NCBI GenBank assembly: GCA_031772115.1
Contig: JAPDPK010000033.1
Span: 3,844,001 to 3,908,000 of the forward strand
DNA: 64,000 bases
Direction of reading: 5' to 3'
From: Heritiera littoralis
Taxonomy: Eukaryota > Streptophyta > Magnoliopsida > Malvales > Malvaceae
The position numbers were made by a program, and so were the translations under genes. Below are positions 32,556-43,251 of the stretch, in pieces; positions within the stretch are counted from its first letter, which is position 1; each line of letters begins with the position of its first letter. The notes below the pieces were generated by a model that searched no databases, had not been told where the DNA came from, and saw only the letters and a program-made list of their open reading frames with translations.

Positions 32556-33122
32556 GGAACAAGGGTTCCATTTCTTTTTGTCAGTGATTTTTCTTAGTGA
32601 CTTTTCCATGTTTCTAAAGCTACGAGAAAGTTGGTCGCATTTTCTATGTTTCTATTGTCCCCGTCTGTCCTGTTTATTTAGCTATGTCAAGTGTGAGCCT
32701 TCTAAATTTTCCAGATAGAAAGCTTTATTTACCAGACAGCGATCTCTCAAGCACAGGTTTAGGTTAAAAGTAAAAGCAAGGGCCATAAATGCCTCGAAGC
32801 TGCAGTGTGGAAAAAAACCTTGTAGTAGGTGAACGTCGCGTGATCGATATCTGTTCATCGCGTCATGTAAACGCTTTAAGTCCAAACTGACCCTAATCGA
32901 TAAAAGCTTTCCATTGGCTAAGGAGGGAATCGAATTCGATTTTCAAAGTTCTTCATGGTTAAGAAACATTTTCATTGGTGGCTTAAAAGGCGAAGACTTG
33001 CTTTTTCCAAGTCATGAACTTAACAGTAATTAGCTTTGATTCTCAAGTTCCCAAACTGCACTATTAAAACAATGTAATTCTCATTTGGAAAGAGAGAAAG
33101 AAAGAAAACCTATTGAAACAAA
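32556..33122 (+). other. Copy 1 3' UTR remainder and copy 2 upstream region
   Basis: 32556-32730 continues the 3' UTR of copy 1 after the copia insertion. 32770-33122 matches the region upstream of copy 3 (52625-53180) in short blocks (AAGTAAAAGCAAGG, GAAAGCTTTCCATTGG, AACAGTAATTAGCTTTGATT, GTTCTCATTTGGAAAGAGAG), so promoter and 5' UTR were duplicated together with the gene. Confidence 0.7.
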
Positions 33123-33504
33123 ATGGGTAGCAACGAAAGTACCAACAGCGGGCGCAACTCTAGTTCCCCAAGGTATTGTTTGTTCTTGTACTATTTGTTG
33201 TCGTTTTGGCTAATGGAAATATGTTGTATATTGCAGCGACAAAAACAATGGTGATGGAACAGAAAGTGATGATCGTTCTCTCGGGACTAAGATGTCGGGC
33301 TCTGAGATGGCAACGGCAGGTTTAGCTGTGGCAGGTGCTGTAGCTGCTGCACTTGTGGGCGCTGCTCTGGCATCGAGTTCTGATGACTCGAGCAAAAGCA
33401 AAAGGAAAACTATGAAAGCTCCTGGAAGAGATGATCGGATTTACAGGGACGACTTTGAAACAGATCCTAAAAGCTATTTTCAGGATTTGCGCAAGAAGGG
33501 TTGA
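33123..33504 (+). CDS. Small plant protein of unknown function, copy 2 (two exons, 105 aa)
   Basis: Exons 33123-33172 and 33237-33504, with a 64-nt GT...TTGCAG intron splitting a Ser codon. The start is the ATG in context AACAAAATGGG, and the same first exon (MGxNESTNSGRN) exists in copy 3. Layout: a Ser/Asn-rich acidic N-terminus (1-40), an Ala/Gly/Val-rich hydrophobic segment at about 42-63 (MATAGLAVAGAVAAALVGAA) long enough to cross a membrane, a basic patch SKSKRKTMKAPGR, and a conserved C-terminus RIYRDDFETDPKSYFQDLRK. The function is not recognised, and a membrane-anchored protein is only a possibility. The paired substitutions among the three copies keep the C-terminal core, suggesting selection. 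Part of a tandem array with copies 1 and 3. Confidence 0.8.
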
Positions 33505-33776
33505 GATTATGGCTAGTCTTTAACAGATTGGACAATGGCTAATGGCTTTTCTATGTTTTCTGAAGTTATGAGAGTGTTGGTACCTAGTAGTATTTTCTAT
33601 GTTTTCTGAAGTTATGAGTGGTGGTACCTAGTAGCGTTTTCTATGTTTCCAGTGTCCCTCTGTTCGTCCTGTTTATTTAGCTATGAGAAGTTTACAGATT
33701 GCAAGCTTTATTTCAAAATGGCAATTTGAATATATTAAGGTCGAGTAACCTACTAATTCAAAAAAAAAAAATGGCA

Positions 33777-33995
33777 TGGGCGAACGACGGGAATTGAACC
33801 CGCGCATGGTGGATTCACACTCCACTGCCTTGATCCACTTGGCTACATCCGCCCCTCTACTATACTATTTTCTTTTTATTTGTTTAAATACGAATACGAA
33901 TTTCAAAGGGTAAAGTTAAAGTAAAGAAAAAACAAATAAAGAAAAAATAAACTTATGTAAAGAAAAGAAAGACTACTAAATCGAAATAAAGGATA
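33777..33995 (-). other. Nuclear copy of plastid trnH-psbA spacer DNA (NUPT)
   Basis: The trnH gene is followed on the same side by AT-rich sequence (TTTTCTTTTTATTTGTTTAA, TACGAATACGAATTTC, AAATAAAGGA) typical of the chloroplast trnH-psbA intergenic spacer. It starts abruptly after an A-run at 33762-33772 and fades near 33995 before psbA coding sequence. It lies in the 3' flank of copy 2. Confidence 0.75.
33779..33853 (-). tRNA. trnH-GUG: tRNA-His (GUG), plastid-derived copy
   Basis: The minus strand gives a full 75-nt cloverleaf: acceptor GGCGGAT, D arm with AGCCAAGTGGAT, anticodon arm GTGGA-loop-TCCAC with GTG, and T arm GCGGGTTCAATTCCCGT. It matches chloroplast trnH as I know it except for a G instead of T at the first loop position, two bases before the anticodon. 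It sits in nuclear-type DNA, so expression is doubtful: plastid tRNAs moved to the nucleus are usually silent, although an internal A/B-box promoter could work. Confidence 0.9.
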
Positions 33996-34139
33996 AGCGG
34001 ATGCTCCAAATATTTGCAAATGAGTAGGTATGATAATTCGTGTATAAAATTTATATTTGTATCATGAAAAATCTTACTTGAATTGTATAAAATACAAAAA
34101 ATTTGTTCAATTTACACGAAACACAAAGATATGTAGAAA

Positions 34140-34270
34140 ATAAGTTTTGCAAAATTTGTAATCTTAACTTCGAAAACCAAAAGCATTCTTAACAAGAGGC
34201 CAACCATTCAATAAGTAGGATTTTGCAAGAAGCACAAAAAGTTGCAGGGTTTGTTGTTATTGCCTTATGA
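34140..34270 (+). repeat. Duplicated intergenic segment (copy 1 of 3)
   Basis: A segment with CTTAACAAGAGGCCAAC, ATTCAATAAGTAGGATTTT, GCAAGAAGCACAAAA and TTGTTGTTATTGCCTTATGA. It recurs at 52385-52515 and 54345-54480. It alternates with the small gene copies, so the duplicated unit was gene plus this segment, about 2 kb. Confidence 0.75.
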
Positions 34271-34412
34271 GAGTAATTGTGTATTTTTTTTATTGGTATT
34301 AAAATCTAACTTTTTAGAATCATCTTAATATAATTTAAAAAGGAATAGAAGGTCAGAATTTACTTAGTTGTATATATATATATATATAAAGGATCAAAGC
34401 TCTGATTTGTGC

Positions 34413-34466
<54 letters not shown>

Positions 34467-34537
34467 CGGATCTCTTTACATGCCATGTGTTTTTTTAATA
34501 ACTTTGACTCATTGGCTTTCTATTTAAAAGGATACAT

Positions 34538-34621
<84 letters not shown>

Positions 34622-34726
34622 GGGGACTATAGGCTTGTATTTACTTGTATATATATAAATGACTGGAACTTAAAAAGGTCTAGATTTGCTTATTTATATA
34701 GAGAGAGAGGATTAGAGATTTAGAGT

Positions 34727-34767
<41 letters not shown>

Positions 34768-34933
34768 TTAAATGACAAGGACTCAGATTTACATGTGTAT
34801 ATATATATATATATATTTATATATATCGAGATTTGCTTATAGATATATAAAAGACCAAAGATCTAATTTCGCTTGCTTGTATTCATAAATGTCTAAAGGC
34901 TCAAATTTGTTTTATATATATATATATATTATA

Positions 34934-34966
<33 letters not shown>

Positions 34967-35560
34967 ATAAGGCTACAGACCATGCTTGCTTGTATATATA
35001 TTATATAGAAGGCTAGAAATCCAGATTTACTTGTATAAATATATAGGATTAAAGGCCCATAATTGGCTTGCATGTAAATTATAAAGGATTAGATGTCCAG
35101 ATTTTGCTTCCTTGTATATGTGTGCGTGCGTGCGTGTGTGTAAAGAATTAGAAGCTTAGATTTGTTTGTATATGTATAAAATATTAAAGGTTGAGATTTG
35201 CTTGTATGTATGTAAAAGACTTAAGCTACAAAATTTCTTTTGTGTGTGTGTGTGTATAAAAGACCAAAGTTTCAAATTTGCTTGTAAATATATAAAGGAC
35301 TTGAGGTTTGGATTTGCTTCTATATTTGCATTAGAATCCCAAAGTTGCTTGTTTATATATGAATGATTAAATGTCTATATTTGCTTGTATGTATAAAGGA
35401 TTAGCTGCTCATATTTACTTGTATGTATAAAGGGCTAGGGGCTCAGACTTGCTTGCATATATAAATGACCAGAAGCCCAAATTTACTTTTAGAATGGGTT
35501 AGAGCCTTAAATTTGCTTATATATAAAAAGGTTAAAGACACATATTTGCTTTTATCTATA
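34271..35560. repeat. TA-rich minisatellite, locus 2, left part
   Basis: Same unit as locus 1 (AAAGGNCTAGANGCTCAGATTTGCTTG with variable TATATA). The left flank 34271-34345 matches 3576-3652. It contains long (TA)n and (GA)n runs near 34420-34462 and 34538-34622 and a (TATG)n run near 34941-34965. Ends at TTTATCTATA (35560), where a Helitron is inserted. It resumes at 50163. Confidence 0.78.
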
Positions 35561-36499
35561 CTAGGATGAACTCGGTGCGTTGCCACCAGATCGAGTTTGA
35601 TAAAGTCAGATAATCATATCTTTCAATGTAATCATACAGATCTCACTATTCAATTATTTTAAATAAAAAATATTTATTTCAAGGTAATAAAGTTTCTTGT
35701 CATGAATGAAAAGATTTAACAAACAAAATCATATCAGTTATGAAGAAAATGGAGGAAAAAAACAACAAAAAAGTATAAATGTTTTCATTGAGTGAAAAAT
35801 GTGTTTGAAAACCAACACAACTTGAATAAGTATAAGAAAATTATTGAAACATGTGAACTAAAAGAGATAGGAATAGACATAACAAATAAACATAAAATAA
35901 TTTGTTCAAAAGTAACAAAAAGTTACAAAATATAAAATCACATGCATCCAATGCAAGTAACAACTAATGTATATGAGAGTTAACTTACAATTAAATTACA
36001 TCTTTGTGCATATATCGTAAAAGAAAAATCATTGATGATACCTCAAATGTACTATATTTCAAAATTCACAATCAAATATACTATCTTTACGAAATTCACA
36101 ATCACATAAATGCTAGGGCAATAATGTATTCGATTATATTTCTATTTGTATAACTTTTTTTTTTTCATTTTTTTAGTTTTAATTATTTATTCTATTTCAT
36201 TCTCATGATAACAATGTCATGACCTTCCCGAAAATGAAGGTAGAGGTGGCAAAAATTGGCCCGAGCCCGAAAACCCGCCCGAATATGCCCTAGACTGAAC
36301 CGGGACCAGCCCGAATTGACCAAAAAAGTGAAAGGCCCGTAACTGAAAAAGTCTGTAACCGAAAAAGCCCTGAACCGAAAAAACTCGAACCCGACACAAC
36401 CCAAACCCGACATAACTTGAGCCCGATAAGATCCGAAACGAAGACCGACCCGAACCGAAAACCGAAAAAAACCGAATTTATAACCCGAGAAAACCCGAA

Positions 36500-38331
36500 T
36501 TATATTTATATAATTATTATTTAAAAATAAATAAATAATTGGTACACTTTTTTAATTAAAAAGTTTAAAATTTTGAAAACAATTATTATTTATTATACAA
36601 TTTTATCAATTATATATTACCAGCATAATAAATATTGAATCTTTTTAATTAAATTAAATTAATTTAAAACACCATAATATATGATATAATATATGATATC
36701 AAATAATCTTCAAAATTATCCTTATTGCATGTATAATAATAAATATATTATTAATTTGACATTTGATTTTATTATAAAAATCATTTTAACATTTTATTAT
36801 TTTTATTTATAATAAAATTTTAATTTTAATACAATAATAAATCAAATATATAAAAATTATATAATTTCAATATTTGTTTGAAACTTTGAATTTGATATTT
36901 TGTGCAACACATTAAAAATATTTTTAATAAAATTATATTTAAACTATATTTTCTTAAAGTTTCAAGTATAGAAAGATATTAAATTTAGATTAAAAAAAAC
37001 CTAATCTTAAAATTAAAATTCAAGTTTTTAAGATTAGAAAAAGTTAAGTAATTAAATTAAACAATACAAGTACAATTTTTTTATACTTGGGTATCATTAA
37101 AAGAGAAAATTATAGTGGTAATTTTATTTTTAACCTTAAAACAAAAGACATTAAAAAATCAAGCTAGTGATAATTAATTATTTATTATATTATAATAATC
37201 TTATACATGAATAAACTAATTTGGTATCTTATAATAATGATTTGTATATTATATTATAATAATCTTTTAAGAATAAATTACGTAATCTCTTAGTGTGTAA
37301 GTATTATTTTAATAGAATTAAGTATTTATTAAAAATAATTTATTTATTATCTATTAAATGTAAAATTAAAGTGTGGATAAAAAGAATAATTCTAATAGTA
37401 AATTAAAGTGTAATTTAATAATAAATTAGAGTTGTATTACTATGTAAGTGGTAATTTTAATAAAATTTATTTTTTATACTTTGTTAATTTTATTATTAAT
37501 TATATTTAAATAACTAGCATTATATTAATTAATTTAGTAATATCTATTATTTAACATTTTAATTAGATATTCAATCAATTGGTGTATATCTAATATTATT
37601 ATGTTAATCTAATATTATTATGTTAATGTGAGTATGAAAAAAAATTAGTACTCAATTTGGATTAGTTTTTTTGATAGCAAATAAAATACATAATATAGTT
37701 AATAAATAACGTCTTATCATAATGATTTGTTTGTTATTATAACTTTAAAAATAATATCTTATCATGTGATATATAATCAACTATACAAGCTCTTAATTAT
37801 ATAAAATAGATTATTAATATGTTTATTTTATCATAATGATTTGTATGTTACATTATAATAATCTCTTACCATGTAATATAGAATAAATTAAACAATCTCT
37901 CATAGCATATTATAGTTTTAATTTCAGACATTTTTCATTCCAATTTCTTATCATGCTTTTAGAATATACTCTTGTTTTTAATTTCAAACATTTAATCTCT
38001 TATGATGTATTCATGTAATTTAGCTTAACTTGATCAATTAATGATCATAATATTGGATGATTAAATAGATATTGACCTTCTCAACTACTTCTTTAGTCAA
38101 AAAAGTGTTTTTTTTAATTTATTATAATGAGTTACAAATAAAATAATAAACATAATATACTATATATATATATATATATATATATATTAAGATTTACATT
38201 ATAATAAAATGTCATATATGTTAAATTATCAATATCTTAAGAATTGTATCTTAACATATTATGAAATTTCTATTAATTTAATTTTAGTACTTTATGTCTA
38301 ATATTTTAAAATCTTATTATCTTAAGAATAA

Positions 38332-38391
<60 letters not shown>

Positions 38392-38748
38392 TAAACTATT
38401 TTTTTGGCCAACAATGTTTCATTAAATTTTAAATTGCAAGTTGTGTTAAAATAAAAATAAAATTTACAACAAATATAACAAATTCCCAATTTAGCTCACG
38501 TGGTTAAACATATAACAATAAATATAAGAGGCCATGATTCAAATCTTTGTACAAACATATAATTTTGATTACTTTCATATAATTGATGAACAAGTTCAGG
38601 TACCAGATACTACTTGATTAAAAGTTAATCGGGTATAGTGTACCCTAAGGGTACTACCTGAATTCGATACGGGTAATAAGAACATTATTCGAACCCTATA
38701 ATTATTCGATTATAGAGTCAGGTAGTGTCGGGTACCTGATTATATATT
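36500..38748. other. AT-rich hAT interior, left arm
   Basis: No coding frame. Contains a (TA)n tract near 38161-38188, an (ATT)n microsatellite at 38332-38388, and a SINE-like piece at 38486-38560 (box-A-like TTAGCTCACGTGGTTAAAC and box-B-like GATTCAAATC, no clear target duplication). 38600-38740 has GGGTAC/GTACCC motifs in both orientations. Confidence 0.55.
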
Positions 38749-41199
38749 TGTAAGACCCGAATTTTATTATACTATATATCATATTTGTACATGAATGATG
38801 GTGTGAATAAATTGTTTGAGTAAAATTAAAGAAAACAATTAAATATGAATTTTAACTTTTCATTTTAAGTTATGGTGTATAATATGGTGTATATGCATTT
38901 GGTTGAAAAGAAATGCAAAAAGGAACTTTATTAGTTGGATTGTGGAAGCATTAAATGAGGTAAGACAAAGTTAATAATTGTGGTTGACATTAGCGTGGGA
39001 AAGAAGAAAAATAAAAGGAGAAATTGTAGTAAAAAACGTGCAAAGACCTCTGTCGCCGTTCCCTTTTTGACTACAAGTCGTTCCTTTGGCTGGAAATTCT
39101 TTAACATTTAATGGGCTGTCAGACGAATGGAGAAAAGAGAGAAAGGAGAGCCAATCAGCGTGGGCGGCTGGAAGAAATGTTGGCGAGGAGAAGAGAAAAA
39201 CTGAGCTATTGACGTCTTTTGCTGCACTTTTTCTACCCGTTTTAATGCTGGTTCAGATGTTCTTTTGGTGCAATTTTCTTCGTGAATTAATGCACTACAA
39301 GACGGGTAATGATGAAGAAAAGGATAAGGAATAGATGGTGAGTTCTGGTTGGACTAACATGACTATATAAAGAGGCTTCAAGAGAAAGAAATGGATTGAA
39401 ATGAACTCCATCCTCTCCAGAATCCTTCTCGCCCATTCTGTTCCACTACAAGTTTGTCTTTAGTTCTTCAGTTTTTCTTAGATGTAAGCCATGAAAACTT
39501 CCTTATTAGTTAGCTAAACCTTTTCCTCACCATTGAAGAGCTAAGGAACAAGCAAACTAAAGCTAAGAAAGACAAGAAAGCATTCTGTTGTTGGAGGAGT
39601 AACTTGGTAAAGGTGAGTTTCATAGTTTTACAGTTCTCTTGATATTTAATCATAGATATAGCCTGGTTGTAAATTGAATATGGTTAAATATATAAGAAAA
39701 TAGATGGAAAAATAACCAAGAATGAGTAAGGAAACACGACGGGCGAGTAGAAAGTTGCTAGTTAAAATGGGTGATTACTCGCCCAAAGGATGAGACAAGT
39801 TTGGGAAATTGTTACGTGAGTTCGCCAGTATTATGGTCCAGGCGGGCGAGGACCAATGATCGCCAATAGGCGAGAATGGCGATAATAGTGATCGCCCATG
39901 TGAAATGTTGATGATCGCCAATGGGGCGAGTAGGAGAAAAAGAAGTCGCAAACGTAATCCATTACATGGGCGAGCCCAATTATGAATTGATAAGCATGGC
40001 GAGTTGAGCTCCTATGTGGGGCGAACTCCCATGAATAAGCCGCTAATGGACAGCGAGCTATGTTGGGCGAATGGCGAGCTGTTACCTCGCAAAAAGCCAC
40101 TATTATTAGGAAAATATATCGTTTTGGAAAATATTAATAGTTTGAATAAATGCTTTGCAGACGGGAATTGAGGAAGGCGGGCGAGAAGCAAGGCTGTATC
40201 AGACGAGGTAAGGAAGTAGTATGTAATGCAAATGCATGTCCTGTGGAGTAAAAATGTTAAGAAAATATTAGAAATTGTTTTATTTCTGGCATGCATTGGT
40301 TGATAAACTGTTTTGGTTTCGGGCGAGCTACAAGTCGCCATATGTTGTTTTGATGAACGAGCTACTTGTGATAACCGTAAATTTTTCATTTATTGGAAAT
40401 TAGAAATATTGAAAATAAATATTAGAGAAATTAAATAAGGGGAAATAAATAAAATTTGCAAGAAACGGGATATTGGTGAAAATCCTGAGAAATGAGGAAG
40501 TGATGAATAAGGAAATTCGTGTGAAGGAAATTAAATGGAAATAAAAATAAAGTCGGAGTTATTGAAAATAAGAAAAGGAGGAATTTAAATTGGATTAACG
40601 GAAATCCAAAATTAATAAAATAAAAATGCGTATATTATATATTTATATAATTAAATTATATAAATATATTTACACATGTTTTTATATAAATACATATGTA
40701 TGTATATGAATATTAGTATATATTATAAAATGAAATATATACTATTTTGTCTCAAACAAATACATGTGTATATTATAAAATGCATTTATATAATTATAAA
40801 TATATATGTACAGATATACATATATATATATATATGAAATATATATATATTATTATTTTAAATAAAAGTATATGAATATATAAGAAAAGTAAATGTTATT
40901 TTATATTAAAATTTATATGTATAAATATTTTATTATAGCATTTATATAATTTATATATATAAATGTTATTTAATTTTAAGTATATATAAATGTACATATA
41001 TATATACTAGACATGTATTTCGTAATGTACAATATATATAATTTATATCTAATATATATTGTATTACAATTTATATGAAATAATATTATATGTGTAATAT
41101 ATGGTAGATATTATATATATAATATATTGTATAATATATAGTAGGTTACATACTAAAAAGGGAAACCAAATAAACCAAAAAAGGAAAGAAAATAAAAAG

Positions 41200-41900
41200 G
41201 AAAACAAAAGACAGAATCGGGAAACCCGATTCTGTCACCGGAAGAGCCGCCCCCGTCAGCGGTCGCCGGAGAGGGAAAGGAGGAGAAGGAAAAGAAGCGT
41301 CGACGCCGGCAAGGGAAGAGGAAGCCGACGCCAACGCCGGCGTGAAGAAACGGAGGAAAATCGAACGGGAAACAGAAGCAAACGCCGGAAGAGAAAAGAA
41401 AATGCCCGACGGCGATGTCGACCAAATCGGTGGCCGCCACTGCCACCGAAGCACTGCCGGAGGGAGAGGAACACGATGGAGGTCACCCGACGCGCAATGG
41501 ACGGCGGAGGAACGCCGGCGAAGAGGAGAAGAAGCCGAGGCAAAATCGAGTGGATCCGCCGCTGTGCCGCCGATCCAGGCCAAGATGAGACCACCGGCAG
41601 CTTCGCCTCGACGCCGGCCAGCTGAGGGACCAACGAGCCGCCGGAGAACCGGCCGCCGGCGAAGAACTGGCGAGGAAAGAAGCTGGACCGGTCTGAACCG
41701 GTTTGACCGGGAAAGGAAGAAGAAAAAAGAAAAGAAAAAGAAAAGAAAAAGGAAAAAGAAAAAGAAAAAAAGAAAAAGAAAAAGAAAAGAAAGAAAGAAA
41801 AGAAAAAGAGGAAAAAGGAAGAAAAAGGAAGAAAAAGAGGAAAAAGGAAAATTTCGGGAATTCGGAAAAATTCCCGGAAATTCGACAACTCGGGATTTTA
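41200..41900. other. GC-rich then purine-rich tract inside the nested LTR
   Basis: 41220-41700 is far more GC-rich (many GCCGGCG and GCCGCC) than anything nearby, and 41705-41860 is almost pure A/G on the plus strand. This composition leaves long overlapping open frames on both strands (up to 210 codons) that encode only Arg/Lys/Glu or Phe/Ser runs. They are not convincing genes. The tract could be a CpG-rich promoter or 5' leader of the LTR. Confidence 0.6.
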
Positions 41901-42872
41901 CAAATTCGGTAAGAAATTTCCCGAGAATTTAATTTCAGAAAAAATTAAATAAATTATGAAAAATTCTAAAAATTAGAATTTTAATTCCAGAAATTATTTT
42001 CAGCAATCGAGATAAGGAATCGGGAGAAATGGAGTGCGGGCGCGATCGATAAGCAGAATTCGTCGACCCGGAAAAAGGTAAGGGATGCATGTGCAGCACT
42101 GTAAGGATACTCAGTCTGCATAATTTAATTTAAAATATTTTATGCAATTATTTTATGAAAATTATTATGATGCATGAATTGCTGAAAATAATTTGAGAAG
42201 AAGTACTGGCTGAAAGATTTTAAACTGTATTTTCCGTGCAGGAGGTTAGTGAATCGGCAGCCGTTATGCTGCCGAAAATTTTAGAAAAACTTTATAAAAT
42301 CATATTAAATGATTTATTTCCGAATTTCGATAGTAAATCACGAGACATGAGGAAATTTCTAAATTTCATAAAATATGAATATAATGAGATGGAACTTTAG
42401 AATATTCATGTATTCCAGAATGGTGATAATGAAATCACCGAAAATTCTCGAAATAGATAAATTACACGAATTACGAGACGAAAGATGAAGTGAAATATAG
42501 TAAATATTTTATGGATATTTTTATCAATATTCACTAAAGGATTATAACCCTTATAGTTTTAAATCATGGAATTATATAATTGTATAAATTCCATAAAGGT
42601 GTATTTTCCGATGAAAAATACGGTTTTGAGACTGGTTGGTATTCTTATCATGCTGATACATGATATGTGACATGTTTAGTCCCGGTCGACACCTGATCCG
42701 TGATCCACCGAGGACAATATAGATTATGGTCATAGATTTGACCGGTTTAGTCCTTTACCCTCCAGGGTTTATAGTACGACAAGATTAACGTCTATATTAA
42801 AATCCATAAATGATAGGTGACATGTTAAAAAGGGAAATATTTTACATGACATGGAATATGTCAAACGGAAAA

Positions 42873-43251
42873 GGCCATACCGAGCAGAGACTCGATGATT
42901 GAACCGTGGGAGCCACCTCTAGAGTCCTTCGGGAACTAAGTGCTACACGTGTTCCGATATTTCAGTACAGGCCATACCGAGCAGAGACTCGATGATTGAA
43001 CCGTGGGAGCCACCTCTAGAGTCCTTCGGGAACTAAGTGCTACACGTGTTCCGATATTTCAGTACAGGCCATACCGAGCAGAGACTCGATGATTGAACCG
43101 TGGGAGCCACCTCTAGAGTCCTTCGGGAACTAAGTGCTACACGTGTTCCGATGTTTCAGTACAGGCCATACCGAGCAGAGACTCGATGATTGAACCGTGG
43201 GAGCCACCTCTAGAGTCCTTCGGGAACTAAGTGCTACACGTGTTCCGATGT
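42873..43251. repeat. 97-bp tandem repeat, about 3.9 copies
   Basis: Units start GGCCATACCGAGCAGAGACT at 42873, 42970, 43067 and 43164, an exact 97-bp period with almost no differences between units (ATATTT versus ATGTTT near the end). The last unit lacks its final bases. Near-identity indicates recent expansion, or an assembly limit on the true copy number. Confidence 0.95.

Noticed and set aside
38486..38560. SINE-like box A / box B pair inside the hAT left arm
   Set aside because: Boxes are imperfect and no target duplication or tail was found. Mentioned in the AT-rich arm entry but not called separately.
41101..41932. Long Arg/Lys/Glu-rich open frames on the plus strand and Phe/Ser-rich ones on the minus strand
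   Set aside because: They follow from GC-rich and purine-only composition. Frames overlap on both strands, show no domain, and lie inside a solo LTR.
42873..43251. Regular repeat array considered as a CRISPR-like array
   Set aside because: Contiguous 97-bp units without spacers, in plant LTR DNA.
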